Assembly (NCBI GenBank): GCA_003225075.1
Contig: QIAP01000054.1
Coordinates: forward strand, 1 to 64,000
DNA from: Acidobacteriota bacterium
GTDB taxonomy: Bacteria; Acidobacteriota; Terriglobia; Terriglobales; Acidobacteriaceae
Reading direction: 5' to 3'
DNA: 64,000 nt
In this document: one piece after another, positions 44,712-54,241 of the stretch
How the letters are laid out: each line of letters begins with the position of its first letter
How positions within the stretch are numbered: position 1 is the stretch's first letter
Program-made: the position numbers and the translations under genes
The notes under the pieces: model-generated
The model's input: the letters and a program-made list of their open reading frames with translations, nothing else
Database searches by the model: none
Told to the model about the DNA's origin: nothing

Positions 44712-45611
44712 ATGAGCACATCAATGGCAGCCCTGACCGACGCGGAACTGAAACTACTGCAAGCGCTCGTCTACCAGGAATGCGGCATGCATTTCGACGA
44801 GCGCCGGATACACTTCCTGCAAGACCGTTTGCAGCGCCGTTTGAAAGAGTGCCAGGTCGACTCGTTCTATAGCTATTACCGCCTGCTCATCAGTCAGGAG
44901 GGCAAGGACGAACTGGCGCGCCTACTGGAAAACCTGACCGTCAACGAAACCAGTTTCTTCCGCAATAAGGCCCAACTGGAACTGTTCCACAAGTATGTGC
45001 TGGAAGATCTTCTGCGCCGCAAGCACGAGAGCCGCGATTATTCCCTGCGCATCTGGAGCGCGGGCTGTTCCACCGGTCAGGAACCGTACACGCTGGCCAT
45101 GCTGGTGGCGGACGCCCTGGCTTATTACTATCTGCGTAACCCTTTGCCCTATGAAATGCCCCTGCCCAAACCGCTGATTCCTGGCCCGTGGCGGATCGAG
45201 ATCACAGCTAGTGACATTAGTTATTCGGTACTGCGGGTGGCTCAGCAGGGCGCCTACAACGAAAACCAGATGTCCACCGTGGATTACAGCTACCGCCTGC
45301 GTTATTTCGATAAGGTGGGCGACCACTACGCGGTCAAAAAGGCGCTCAAGGAACAGGTTCACTTCGATTTCCACAATTTGAAGACGGAATATTTGCCGCA
45401 ACGCAATGATGTGATCTTCTGCCGCAACGTCATGATGTATTTCGACGAAGCTGAACAGAAACGGCTGATCGACAAGTTCTACCGCTGCCTGAACCCGGAG
45501 GGCTACGTGTTCGTGGGACATGCCGAGAGTCTGCTGGGGCTGACCGACAAATTTCAAATGGTGCACCGCAACAGTGGTACCGCATATCAGCGCGTGGAGA
45601 TCAAATCGTGA
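44712..45611 (+). CDS. cheR: Chemotaxis protein methyltransferase CheR
   Basis: The 299-residue CheR has a canonical SAM site, IWSAGCSTGQEPYTLAML, an N-terminal helical domain (LQALVYQECGMHFDERR; NLTVNETSFFRN), ITASDISYSVLRVAQQGAY, and VIFCRNVMMYFDEAEQKRLIDKFY near the end. It is the better-conserved of the two CheR proteins in the window and is the likely methylase of the MCP encoded upstream. Its stop overlaps the cheA start. Confidence 0.96.
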   Translation: MSTSMAALTDAELKLLQALVYQECGMHFDERRIHFLQDRLQRRLKECQVDSFYSYYRLLISQEGKDELARLLENLTVNETSFFRNKAQLELFHKYVLEDLLRRKHESRDYSLRIWSAGCSTGQEPYTLAMLVADALAYYYLRNPLPYEMPLPKPLIPGPWRIEITASDISYSVLRVAQQGAYNENQMSTVDYSYRLRYFDKVGDHYAVKKALKEQVHFDFHNLKTEYLPQRNDVIFCRNVMMYFDEAEQKRLIDKFYRCLNPEGYVFVGHAESLLGLTDKFQMVHRNSGTAYQRVEIKS

Positions 45612-47857
45612 GTACCGGTCGCGATGAACGGATGGCAGAACTCCGCGAGATCTTCTTCGAGAGCGCCCAGGAACTGTTGCAGGCGCTGAACGATGAAGCC
45701 TTGAAACTGGAGAAGGAACCAGGTGACGCGGAGATTGTACGCACCATCCGGCGGATTGTGCACACTCTGAAAGGCGATGCTGCGGCCTGCGGTTATCGCG
45801 AACTGAGCGAACTGGCGCACGATATGGAAGACGTCCTGGCGCTGCAAACTGCTTCCGCGCATACTTCCCTGCCCCAGGTCGCCTTCACGGCCGCAGACGT
45901 GTTTGGCGCCATCCTGACGGCTTACCGCCGCCGGGTCAAAGTGCCTTCTACCGAGCCTTTGCGGAAAATGATTCACGCTATGGCAGAGTATGCGGGGAAC
46001 GTCCCGGCCCCTAAAAAGAAGCTGGCGGGAAACAAGACATCCCGCTCGAAGACGCCCGCGACACGGGATAGCGCCGGGAACCGCCGCGAGGAATCGCGGG
46101 TGCCCGCCCGAGCTCGATTGGCAGCATGGAACGAGTACGAAAAGCTGGCTATCCAGAAGGCTCTGCGTCAGGGTAAGAAACTATATCACGTTCTGGCAGA
46201 CATCGATCTCGATTGCGGCATGCCGATTGCCGGGCGTCAACTGGTGCAAGTCGCGCTGAGCGCGATCGGCGAAATCCTGGCGATTCGACCGGAGGCAGGG
46301 GCATCGCAGGCGGAACGGCTGGTGGAATTCGCTGTGGCGAGCGACCAAACTGCGGAGCAGATCGCCGCCAGATGCCAGGTTCCGACGGTGATTTCGAAGG
46401 TCACAGTCGGGCTCATTGCAGATGCAACGGGAGCCAAAGATCCGAATTTTGCGATCCCCCACCCCATCGCGACGTTTACGAGCGAGTCGGCGGCGAAGCT
46501 AGAGCATTCTCCGGCGAGCCAGCCACTCTCAGAATCCGAAGACGATCAGCAACCAACCACGCCGTCGCACATGGCCTCGCTGGCCGACAATATATTGCGA
46601 GTAGACGCGGAGCGCATCGACAACGTGCTCAACCTGGTGGGCGAGTTGATCATCGGCAAATCCATGCTGCAGCAGACGCTGAATGATTTCGCCAAGCGCT
46701 TTCCCAAGGACCATATGCGCGGCAAATTTGCCGATGCCATGGCCTTACAGGGACGAGTACTGAATGATCTGCAGCGTTCGGTGATGAAGATCCGCATGGT
46801 GCCGGTGGAGCAACTGTTCCGCCGCTTTCCCCGCTTAATACGAGATGTAGGACGGCAATGTGGGAAACAAGTGGAGCTGGTCATAAGCGGTCAACACACA
46901 GATTTGGACAAAAGCATCCTAGATGCGATTGCGGAACCAATTACCCATCTAATTCGCAATGCGGTCAGCCACGGTATCGAGAGCGCCGAGGAACGGCAGC
47001 GGGCGGGCAAATCCCCGAATGGCACAATACGGCTTCAGGCCTACCATCAAGCCAACCAGGTGGTTGTGGAAGTCAGAGACGATGGCCAGGGCATTAATGC
47101 CGAGCGGGTAAAAACCAGAGCCGTCGAACAGGGAATGATTACTGCGGAGGCAGCCGCCCAGCTGAGCGAATCGGAAATTCTGGACTTGATCTTCCAGCCA
47201 GGGCTCAGCACTGCCGAACAAATCACTGAGGTTTCCGGGCGGGGTGTGGGTATGGATGTCGTGCAGAGTGTGTTGCGCCGCCTGAAAGGCACAGTGGAGG
47301 TAGAGACCAACCCGGGCCGCGGCACCGCCTTCCGGCTGAAACTGCCGCTGACTCTGGCAATTATCAAAGCCTTGTTGTTCCGCGTAGAACACCGGCTGTA
47401 TGCCATCGCGCTCAGCAGCGTCGCGGAAATTGCGCGAACTATCGAATCAGAAATTCACCAGGTGGACAACCGCGAGATTTTGCAGCTACGTAACCAGGTA
47501 TTACCGATGGTAAGGCTGGGAAGGCTCCCCGTTGGTGCGGATCATGGATCGCACAAAATATTCGTACTGGTGATCACATCGGGTGATAAGAAGTTTGGGC
47601 TCATCGTAGACCAACTCGAAGGCGAGCAAGAATTAGTCATCAAGGCACTGGATGACCATGCCATCTCCACCGACTTGGTGAGCGGGGCCTCCATTATGGG
47701 CGACGGCCGGGTGGTCATGATTCTGAATCTTTCGGCGGTGGTGGAACATTTCTCTCGTTCCCGCTTTAAGTCCTCCGGAGTGCTGGGATCCGGAATGCTG
47801 CTTTCTCACGAGGAGCGCTCTCCTCTGGGGCCAATTGACAGAGGAGCGCAGGCATGA
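45608..47857 (+). CDS. cheA: Chemotaxis histidine kinase CheA
   Basis: The 749-residue kinase begins at GTG 45608 inside the cheR stop. Domains: Hpt (residues 1-110, phospho-His 52 in RIVHTLKGDAAACGY), a linker with basic stretch (about 130-160), a P2-like region (about 175-270), dimerisation domain (LRVDAERIDNVLNLVGELIIGKSML), HATPase_c (IRNAVSHGIESAEERQRAGK; DDGQGINAERV; EVSGRGVGMDVV) and a C-terminal CheW-like domain (about 600-720). It transfers phosphate to CheY and CheB. The domain order is that of classical CheA, with no attached receiver. Confidence 0.96.
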   Translation: MSTGRDERMAELREIFFESAQELLQALNDEALKLEKEPGDAEIVRTIRRIVHTLKGDAAACGYRELSELAHDMEDVLALQTASAHTSLPQVAFTAADVFGAILTAYRRRVKVPSTEPLRKMIHAMAEYAGNVPAPKKKLAGNKTSRSKTPATRDSAGNRREESRVPARARLAAWNEYEKLAIQKALRQGKKLYHVLADIDLDCGMPIAGRQLVQVALSAIGEILAIRPEAGASQAERLVEFAVASDQTAEQIAARCQVPTVISKVTVGLIADATGAKDPNFAIPHPIATFTSESAAKLEHSPASQPLSESEDDQQPTTPSHMASLADNILRVDAERIDNVLNLVGELIIGKSMLQQTLNDFAKRFPKDHMRGKFADAMALQGRVLNDLQRSVMKIRMVPVEQLFRRFPRLIRDVGRQCGKQVELVISGQHTDLDKSILDAIAEPITHLIRNAVSHGIESAEERQRAGKSPNGTIRLQAYHQANQVVVEVRDDGQGINAERVKTRAVEQGMITAEAAAQLSESEILDLIFQPGLSTAEQITEVSGRGVGMDVVQSVLRRLKGTVEVETNPGRGTAFRLKLPLTLAIIKALLFRVEHRLYAIALSSVAEIARTIESEIHQVDNREILQLRNQVLPMVRLGRLPVGADHGSHKIFVLVITSGDKKFGLIVDQLEGEQELVIKALDDHAISTDLVSGASIMGDGRVVMILNLSAVVEHFSRSRFKSSGVLGSGMLLSHEERSPLGPIDRGAQA

Positions 47858-48960
47858 ACGATCCGACCCGAGTGCTGGTGGTGGATGATTCCGCACTGAT
47901 GAGGAAACTCATTCCCCAGATCCTCGCGAGTGATGACTCCATCAAAGTGGTGGGCACCGCCATGGACGGCACATTTGGATTAAAGAAGATTGCTGAGCTC
48001 AAGCCGCAGGTGGTCACGTTAGACCTCGAAATGCCGGGCTTGAGCGGCATCGACACTTTGAAGGAAATCATGCGGCGCTACCGGGTGCCAGTTATCGTGG
48101 TCAGTTCGCATAGCACGCAAGGCGCCTCGATTACGCTTCAGGCCCTGGGACTGGGTGCATTTGATTTCGTAGCCAAACCGCAAGACGTGTCGGCGCGCAT
48201 GCCTGAGATCGCAACGCAACTGATCACGAAAATCAAGGCCGCCGCTGAATGCAATGGCTCCCGAATGAAGCCGCTGCCGGAAGATGGGCGCCGCGCGGAG
48301 AAGCCTTCGTCGGTTTCTACCAATGCTCCGACCCGCGTGGTGGCAGTCGGGATCTCGACCGGCGGTCCGAACGCCTTGCAGTACATGTTGTCGCAATTGC
48401 CTGGTGATTTCCCGGGAAGCATCGTGGTGGTGCAACACATGCCCGATGGCTTTACCGACATGTTCGCTCGCCGCCTAGATGAGAGCTGTGCGATAAAAGT
48501 CAAGGAAGCAAGATCCGCTGACCTATTGTTGGCGGGACGGGTGCTGATCTGTCCCGGCAGCCGGCACATCAAGGTAAAGCGATTGCCTTTGGGAGATGTA
48601 GTGGTTCTGACCGATGATACCCGGGTCCACGGACACCGGCCATCGGCCGACGTGTTGTTCAAGAGTGTTGCCGAAGAATTTGGGTCGCGAGGCATCGCGG
48701 TGTTGATGACTGGCATGGGCGACGACGGCGCGGAGGGCATGGGGTACGTGAAAGCGGCCGGCGGCATGACCATCGCACAGAGTGAAGACTCATGCGTGGT
48801 ATTCGGGATGCCGAAAGCGGCTATCGACCGAGGATATGTGGTGCGGATCGTGTCTCTGGACGCGCTTGCGAATACTCTGCAAGCACATTGCGCGCCCGAA
48901 CGGGGACATGACCAAAGACTTGAGAGCGGCGGCAGAGCGGCAGGCGCCGGACGAGTTTGA
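47854..48960 (+). CDS. cheB: Chemotaxis response regulator protein-glutamate methylesterase CheB
   Basis: CheB removes methyl groups from, and deamidates, receptor glutamates when phosphorylated. The 368-residue protein has a receiver (phospho-Asp 57 in VTLDLEMPG) and a methylesterase domain with the Ser-His-Asp triad: GISTGGP, VVQHMPDGFT and MTGMGDDGAEGM. The tail is Arg/Gly-rich. It overlaps the cheA stop by 4 bp. It pairs with the CheR encoded at 44712 for receptor adaptation. Confidence 0.97.
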   Translation: MNDPTRVLVVDDSALMRKLIPQILASDDSIKVVGTAMDGTFGLKKIAELKPQVVTLDLEMPGLSGIDTLKEIMRRYRVPVIVVSSHSTQGASITLQALGLGAFDFVAKPQDVSARMPEIATQLITKIKAAAECNGSRMKPLPEDGRRAEKPSSVSTNAPTRVVAVGISTGGPNALQYMLSQLPGDFPGSIVVVQHMPDGFTDMFARRLDESCAIKVKEARSADLLLAGRVLICPGSRHIKVKRLPLGDVVVLTDDTRVHGHRPSADVLFKSVAEEFGSRGIAVLMTGMGDDGAEGMGYVKAAGGMTIAQSEDSCVVFGMPKAAIDRGYVVRIVSLDALANTLQAHCAPERGHDQRLESGGRAAGAGRV

Positions 48961-49018
48961 AGTTCCCGGCCGTCAACCTGACGGCCAGTGCTGAAGGTAG
49001 GTAGGAGGAGGTCGTGTT

Positions 49019-49459
49019 ATGGAACAGTTTGCGCCGGTACGACGCAGCAAGGACGGACAACCGGTCCGTTACTTAATCGTAGATGACTCGGTTTTCGCGC
49101 GTAAGAATCTGGCGCGCATGATTGAGTCATTTGGTGGGCAGGTAGCTAGCGAAGCGGGGGATGGTTTGACGGCCATCACGGAATATGACCGCACTAGTCC
49201 TGACATTGTGCTCATGGATATCACCATGCCCCAGATGGAGGGCATTGAGGCCGCGGAAAAAATCGTACAGCAGCATCCCGAGGCCCGCATTGTGATGGTG
49301 TCATCCGTGGGATATCAGGAAAACATCGTCGCCGCGCTGCAGCGAGGTGCGCGCCACTTCGTACAGAAGCCGGTCAAGCCGGATGTGCTTTACGAAGTGA
49401 TCAAATACGTACTGGGGGACGATGCCGCAGTAACTAATGCTGCCGGCGCGGGAGCCTGA
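49019..49459 (+). CDS. cheY: CheY-type response regulator
   Basis: A 146-residue single receiver with an 18-residue lead: acidic pocket YLIVDDSVFARKNL, phospho-Asp 67 in VLMDITMPQMEG, Ser-Ser in MVSSVGYQ and Lys in HFVQKPVKP. It is probably the diffusible output of the CheA encoded upstream, acting on a motor or on a type IV pilus ATPase. GGAGGAGG precedes the ATG. It lies 58 bp after cheB and 3 bp before cheX. Confidence 0.93.
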   Translation: MEQFAPVRRSKDGQPVRYLIVDDSVFARKNLARMIESFGGQVASEAGDGLTAITEYDRTSPDIVLMDITMPQMEGIEAAEKIVQQHPEARIVMVSSVGYQENIVAALQRGARHFVQKPVKPDVLYEVIKYVLGDDAAVTNAAGAGA

Positions 49460-49462
49460 TTT

Positions 49463-49960
49463 ATGAAAATGGAGTTGATTCAGCCGTTCATCAACGCGGC
49501 CGACGCCGTGCTGGCGCAGGGGCTGCAATGTACTACGTCCATTGCGAACCTCAGCATGGAGGAAGAGGCGTATCGTCGTAAGGGAATCGCCGCTTTGGTA
49601 TGGCTTACCGGAGACATCGAAGGGCGGATCATTCTTGATCTAGACCCTGAAACCGCAGTGAGGGTGGCCAGCCGTATGGCCGGCGGGGAGCTGCCGGAAT
49701 CCGATGAACTGGTGCGGGAAACCGTCTTTGAGCTGGCCAACCAGGTGATCGGCAATGCCATTACCTCGCTCAACGATCAAGGATTTCATTTCAGGGTGCA
49801 TCCCCCCGTTCTGCACACCTCGGAAGAAGGTAGCCGAAGCAGTGAAGATACCGAAGCCCTCGTCATGTGCTTCGAAACCATCAGCGGCAAGATCTTCATG
49901 AATATCGCGCTACGATATACCGGTCGCCGCCATCCCGATCGCGCGGCGGTTGCTGGATAA
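49463..49960 (+). CDS. cheX: CheX-type CheY-P phosphatase
   Basis: A 165-residue CheC/CheX/FliY-family protein. The single active-site signature E-x2-N is in ETVFELANQVIGNAITSLNDQG; the family uses these side chains to hydrolyse CheY phosphate. The beta-strand IEGRIILDLDPETAVRVASRMAGGELP is typical of CheX. It lies 3 bp after cheY and last in the operon, so it is most likely the phosphatase that ends the signal. No CheZ or CheD was found. Confidence 0.92.
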   Translation: MKMELIQPFINAADAVLAQGLQCTTSIANLSMEEEAYRRKGIAALVWLTGDIEGRIILDLDPETAVRVASRMAGGELPESDELVRETVFELANQVIGNAITSLNDQGFHFRVHPPVLHTSEEGSRSSEDTEALVMCFETISGKIFMNIALRYTGRRHPDRAAVAG

Positions 49961-50177
49961 CAATCCATCTGTTGTCGAGCCATTAAAACGAAGTAGGCAC
50001 TCGCGCCAAAGCTCATGCTGCATGCTCAAGGGGAGCTCTCACCTGCACGCGCTGGCGATCATCACTTCCCCGGATATCCCTGCTCATCCAATCAAGGCGT
50101 CTCTGCCGCTGACGACCAATGAAGTATGGGGCTCGCCAGGCTGGTATCAACAAAGAAACTGCGGAACGACGCTAAGC

Positions 50178-51539
50178 TCAGGGGCCTGCGATAACGAAAA
50201 CCGGGTTCTGGGGCGGCGGAGGTAGTCCGGGCCCGGGCGGATTTGCGGCGCTCACCGGAGCCGGCAAAGTGTATATGGTGCCGTTAGGGTTCCGCAGGGC
50301 CGTGTCATCAGATGTCCGGATGACGGCAACACTTCCCGCGTCGCAACTTGCCACATAGACTCGCGAGCTATCCCCGGAAGTCGCGGTAGAGATTCGGAAT
50401 CGGGCAGAGCCGCAACCCGTGACAACTGGCAGGCTGGCTAAGGAAATGCCTTTTGTGATGCTGTTGCTGGAAGTATTAATCACCGTGACTTGCTCTGCGA
50501 CCGAGTTTCCGCTGAGCACGAGACTGGCAATGTAAGCACGTGTCCCATCCGGCAAAGCACTCACAGTTAGTGCAGAACATCCGGCGGGGCACGGCGCGTT
50601 CGGGCCAGCGGTTAAGTCAATCGTGGCCAGCAGGTTATTCGGGGGATCCGCTGCCGCATTGAGGATGGTAACTGTTCCCGCTGTCGGGTTCGTGATATAG
50701 AGACGGTTTGAATTCTTCTCATACATCATGAAATTCGCGCCTGCGCCGGCGGAAACCGGCGTACCGGGGTTCACCAACGCATCGGTATTTGGGTCGATGA
50801 CTGCTACATCCCCGTTGCCTTGGCTCAGCACGTAAACACGGCCGCTATCAGAGCGGGCTAACGCCCACAGCGGAGAATTAATGGTCGGATCCGTAATCGT
50901 GGTGTTAACAGTTTTATTGAGAGGGTTAATGCTGGTTACCGAACTATCGCCCTGGTTCACCGCGTAGAGCTTTTTGGCGTCCGGAGTCTCAGCGAGGGCT
51001 ACAGGGTTCGTTCCGACCGGAATAATGTTGGTTACAACATTTGAAGTGATGCTAACGGCAGCAACAGTGTTGGCGCCCGAATTGGCCACATAAACGGTGC
51101 TGTTCTCAGTTGTGTGCACAAAAACCGGCACCGAGCCGGTGGGCAAACTGGTGAAGACGACGGATCCAAGACCAGTGACCGAACAGGGCAGAACTGAGCA
51201 CGGTGGCGCGGGAGAAAAACTCGCGACGGTGTCGTCCAGACTGTTAGCTACGAAAACATGAGCAGTTCCGGAGGGCTGCACAGCGGCGTGTACCGGCCCT
51301 AATCCGACTTTTGCGGTTCCGATGTTGCTATCGCCTGAAACATCGATTTGCATGCCCGTTCCCGGATTAGCCGGGCCATTGCTGTTTACTACGAAGACGG
51401 CACGGAAGTTGCTGGAATCGGGCGGCGTGACAGTGTTCGGAATCACGATCGGACGGAATGTGTCTCCGCAGCTAACGCATACCATGGTGGAAAGCAGAAC
51501 TGTGGTCACACGAGCCTTGCACAACAATGTCATCGGCAC
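50178..51539 (-). CDS. YncE-like beta-propeller lipoprotein
   Basis: A 453-residue exported protein. The N-terminus (LCKARVTTVLLSTMVCVSCGD) looks like a lipoprotein signal with the modified Cys in VSC, although the -3 position is Cys where Leu is usual. The body consists of about seven repeats of the 40-residue YVTN type (VFVANSLDDTVASFS; VYVANSGANTVAAVS; LYAVNQGDSSVTSIN; VYVASCDAGSVAVI), which fold as a beta-propeller. The C-terminus is Pro-rich. Function unknown; YncE-type propellers bind DNA or act as structural surface proteins. It is monocistronic on the minus strand. Confidence 0.85.
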   Translation of the reverse strand: MPMTLLCKARVTTVLLSTMVCVSCGDTFRPIVIPNTVTPPDSSNFRAVFVVNSNGPANPGTGMQIDVSGDSNIGTAKVGLGPVHAAVQPSGTAHVFVANSLDDTVASFSPAPPCSVLPCSVTGLGSVVFTSLPTGSVPVFVHTTENSTVYVANSGANTVAAVSITSNVVTNIIPVGTNPVALAETPDAKKLYAVNQGDSSVTSINPLNKTVNTTITDPTINSPLWALARSDSGRVYVLSQGNGDVAVIDPNTDALVNPGTPVSAGAGANFMMYEKNSNRLYITNPTAGTVTILNAAADPPNNLLATIDLTAGPNAPCPAGCSALTVSALPDGTRAYIASLVLSGNSVAEQVTVINTSSNSITKGISLASLPVVTGCGSARFRISTATSGDSSRVYVASCDAGSVAVIRTSDDTALRNPNGTIYTLPAPVSAANPPGPGLPPPPQNPVFVIAGP

Positions 51540-51707
51540 CCCGCCGCAGAAGCTCGAGTGTTCATTAATGATCCCGGAAGAGTTTCCATTCTAAACGTGA
51601 AGTGGAGGGGAGCGCCAGCGAAGCAGCCGGAATGCAAAGTGTCGAGGCCGAGAGCTGAGCGCTGAGGTGACGGTGAATGCTAAATGGCAGTGCTGAAGGC
51701 TCGCTTC

Positions 51708-52550
51708 TCACGCCTGCTTGCGACTGGATTTCCGAGCTGCAACCGCAGTCCCGCGAACTGCCGCCCTCGCTGCCGGCTTCTTGCCTTCGGTTTGCGCCAG
51801 GCTCTGCTTAAGGGCAGCCATTAGGTCCACCACTGGCGCGAGTTTCTTCGGTTTCTCTACTGCAGCAATCTCACCGCCCTCAAGTTTCGCCTCGATCAGT
51901 TTTTTCAGGTTTTCCTGAAATTCGTCGTGATATTTCTCCGGATTCCATTCGTCGGCGAGGGCTTCAATCAACTGGTGGGCAACTTTGACTTCTGCTTCTT
52001 TGAGCTCTACGTCCGGAGCGCCGAAATCTTTGACCTCGCGAACTTCTTCCGCGTAGTACATGGTATGAAGCATCATTCCGCCTTTGTGAGGGCGAAGAAA
52101 TACTGTGTACTCGCGGTTGTGCATGGTAAGTTTTGCAACGGCGACAAATTCACTTTCTTCCAAGGCTCGCGTCAGCAACGCGTAAGGGCGCCGACCGGCT
52201 TCCTCGGGAACCATGTAGTAGGACGATTCAAAGTAAACGGGATCCACTTCGGTGGACTTCACGAACTCCAGGATTTCCATGGTCTTGGCAGTTTTGGGTT
52301 CGATCTTTTTGATCTCTTCGGGTTCGATGACAACGTACTCGTCTTTGCGATATTCGTAGCCTTTGACGATCTCGCTGCGTTCAACCACGCGGTTGTCTGC
52401 CGGACAGTAGAGCTGCTGCTTGATGCGCTGCATGTCGTCACGATGAAGCATGTGAAAGGAGATAGCGGAACTGCGCGCACCGGAGAAAAGACGCACCGGC
52501 ATGGATATCAAACCGAATGTCAGGTAACCTGACCAGACTGAAGCCGCCAT
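51708..52550 (-). CDS. ku: Ku protein, non-homologous end joining
   Basis: Bacterial Ku forms a homodimeric ring on DNA double-strand ends and recruits ligase LigD. The 280-residue protein starts MAASVWSGYLTFGLISMPVRLFSGAR, the family hallmark, and contains KQQLYCPADNRVVERSEIVKGYEY and KGGMMLHTMYYAEEVREV in the core. The last ~45 residues are a basic Ala/Lys/Arg tail that in other bacterial Ku proteins binds DNA. ATG 52550 is used; the frame continues to 52601 without homology. No ligD gene is adjacent in this window. Confidence 0.96.
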   Translation of the reverse strand: MAASVWSGYLTFGLISMPVRLFSGARSSAISFHMLHRDDMQRIKQQLYCPADNRVVERSEIVKGYEYRKDEYVVIEPEEIKKIEPKTAKTMEILEFVKSTEVDPVYFESSYYMVPEEAGRRPYALLTRALEESEFVAVAKLTMHNREYTVFLRPHKGGMMLHTMYYAEEVREVKDFGAPDVELKEAEVKVAHQLIEALADEWNPEKYHDEFQENLKKLIEAKLEGGEIAAVEKPKKLAPVVDLMAALKQSLAQTEGKKPAARAAVRGTAVAARKSSRKQA

Positions 52551-52774
52551 AGTAGCCCCCGAGTCTTCACCAAGATAGAGCCGGCGCCAGAGCCACGCCA
52601 AGGTACAGAGTTTAGCCTACAACGCTCCATTTTGATGCACATTACGGGCGGGGGAATATAAACGTAAAGCACCAGAATTGGTGCAAGTCGGAACTCAAGC
52701 CCAATAACTGGTAGTTACCAGTCGGTGCCAGTCGGGGTCTTGAAAGCGCCCATGCTGGAAGGAAGATCGGCTGG

Positions 52775-53524
52775 ATGATGGCAATTGTTGGGTGGTCTAC
52801 GGGTGCCGGTTTGCAATTATGGCCTGCGTTAGCCATAACGACGGCTTTTGCCATACTTGCATGGCTGATCAAGGGGGTCAATAGGTCCGGAACTGTGGCG
52901 GGAGCGGTAGTCTCGTTCCTACTGCTCCGGAGTGCGGGGCTGGGGGCGTTCGCTGTGCTGGTTTCGGTTTTTGCTCTCACCTGGATCAGCACACGATTCG
53001 GCTACGCACGAAAACTACACCGCGGAACCGCTGAGAAGAGTAACGGCCGGAACGGATTCCAAGTACTGGCTAATTTGGGGATTGCAACATCTTGCGTAGC
53101 GCTATTCGCCATTACAGATAGACAAGTCTTCTTACTGGCTTGTGTAGCAGCATTGGCGGAAGCGGCGGCGGATACGGTTTCCAGCGAATACGGACAAGCT
53201 ACCAGCGACACGGCACTCCTGATCACCACTTTGGAGCGAGTGCCAGCAGGTACCGATGGCGGCATCAGCATGGGCGGAACGGTTGCCGGAATCATAGCCG
53301 CGATAGTGGTCAGTTTCGTTGCCCTGGTTGCCGGTCTTCTTGCCTGGCGCTGGTTGTGGGTGTCAGCTACAGCGGCAGTAGTTGGAATGTTGGCGGATAG
53401 CCTGCTGGGCGCGAGCCTGGAGCGCAAGCACGTCTTGGGCAACGATGCGGTCAATTTGCTGGGTACCCTTATTTCTGCTCTGCTCGCAGCTGGCCTATTC
53501 ATGTTCCTGAATCAAGTTTTCTGA
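52775..53524 (+). CDS. DUF92 / TMEM19-family membrane protein
   Basis: A 249-residue polytopic protein of about six or seven membrane segments. The DUF92 signatures are visible: FALTWISTRFGYARKLHRG in the first loop, ALAEAAADTVSSEYGQ with conserved acidic residues, DGGISMGGTVAGIIAA, and GMLADSLLGASLERK near the end. In plants and cyanobacteria a relative acts as phytyl-phosphate kinase (VTE6), so a prenyl-phosphate-linked role is possible but unproven here. It starts at 52775 and stands divergent from ku. Confidence 0.85.
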   Translation: MMAIVGWSTGAGLQLWPALAITTAFAILAWLIKGVNRSGTVAGAVVSFLLLRSAGLGAFAVLVSVFALTWISTRFGYARKLHRGTAEKSNGRNGFQVLANLGIATSCVALFAITDRQVFLLACVAALAEAAADTVSSEYGQATSDTALLITTLERVPAGTDGGISMGGTVAGIIAAIVVSFVALVAGLLAWRWLWVSATAAVVGMLADSLLGASLERKHVLGNDAVNLLGTLISALLAAGLFMFLNQVF

Positions 53525-53586
53525 CCGTTGTCACGTTTCCTGTCACCGTAAAGAGATTTGCGACATTTTGACCTGCACAATAAGTG

Positions 53587-53614
53587 TTGCATTTTTTGAT
53601 TTCTAGGCTAGAAT
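53587..53614 (+). promoter_or_regulatory. Candidate sigma-70 promoter
   Basis: TTGCAT (53587-53592), a 16-bp spacer and TAGAAT (53609-53614) match the consensus well. A start of transcription near 53620 would leave only a few bases before TTG 53624, or about 18 before TTG 53639. Confidence 0.5.
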
Positions 53615-53638
53615 GCCTCACCATTGATTTGTGCCACT

Positions 53639-54241
53639 TTGAGTCGAACCTATAAAGCATTAGTTGGAACAGCGCTCCTGTGGCTGGTTGCCAGCTGCCC
53701 TTTGTTGGCGCAGCGAGGGGCGCTGACGGCTCCCCGGAACGTCGCGCAGTTGGCCCAGCAGGCCGCCACGATCGTGCGCGGACAAGTGATGAGCGCGCAC
53801 GTCGAACCCCATCCCCAACTTACCAATCTCAGCACCGTGGTTGTGACCTTGCGGGTCGAGAAGAATCTGAAAGGCACCGCGACTTCCGCGCTCACGTTCC
53901 GGCAATTCATCTGGGACATCCGCGACAAATACGACGCTGCCGGCTATCGCAAGGGACAGGAACTGCTGTTGTTGCTCAATAAGACCAGCGAATACGGGCT
54001 GACGAGCCCGGCTGGCGTCGAGCAGGGTCGATTCGGAATTTCGCGCGATGCCAAAGGAAATCTCACGGCCGTTAATGGACACGGCAATGTGGGACTGTTT
54101 GCCAATTTCGCTGAGCAGATGAAGCGACCCGGCCTGAAACTTTCTCCACGAGCCTCGGCGCTGGTGGCGCGGCACCGCCAAGGCCCAGTGCCGCTCCCGG
54201 AGCTGGAGGAAATCATCAAGCAGTTCGCGGGAGCCAGGTAA
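53639..54241 (+). CDS. Secreted protein of unknown function
   Basis: A protein of about 200 residues. With TTG 53639 as start it opens with a clean signal peptide (MSRTYKALVGTALLWLVASCPLLAQ); TTG 53624 would add five residues. The mature part looks like a small beta-rich domain: AQLAQQAATIVRGQVMSAHVEPHPQL, VVVTLRVEKNLKG, LTFRQFIWDIRDKY and GQELLLLLNKTSEYGLTSP. This resembles proteins described only as conserved hypothetical in other secreted-protease contexts. It ends immediately at the ATG of the metalloprotease gene (TAA then ATG at 54242), so the two are likely co-expressed. Confidence 0.7.
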   Translation: MSRTYKALVGTALLWLVASCPLLAQRGALTAPRNVAQLAQQAATIVRGQVMSAHVEPHPQLTNLSTVVVTLRVEKNLKGTATSALTFRQFIWDIRDKYDAAGYRKGQELLLLLNKTSEYGLTSPAGVEQGRFGISRDAKGNLTAVNGHGNVGLFANFAEQMKRPGLKLSPRASALVARHRQGPVPLPELEEIIKQFAGAR

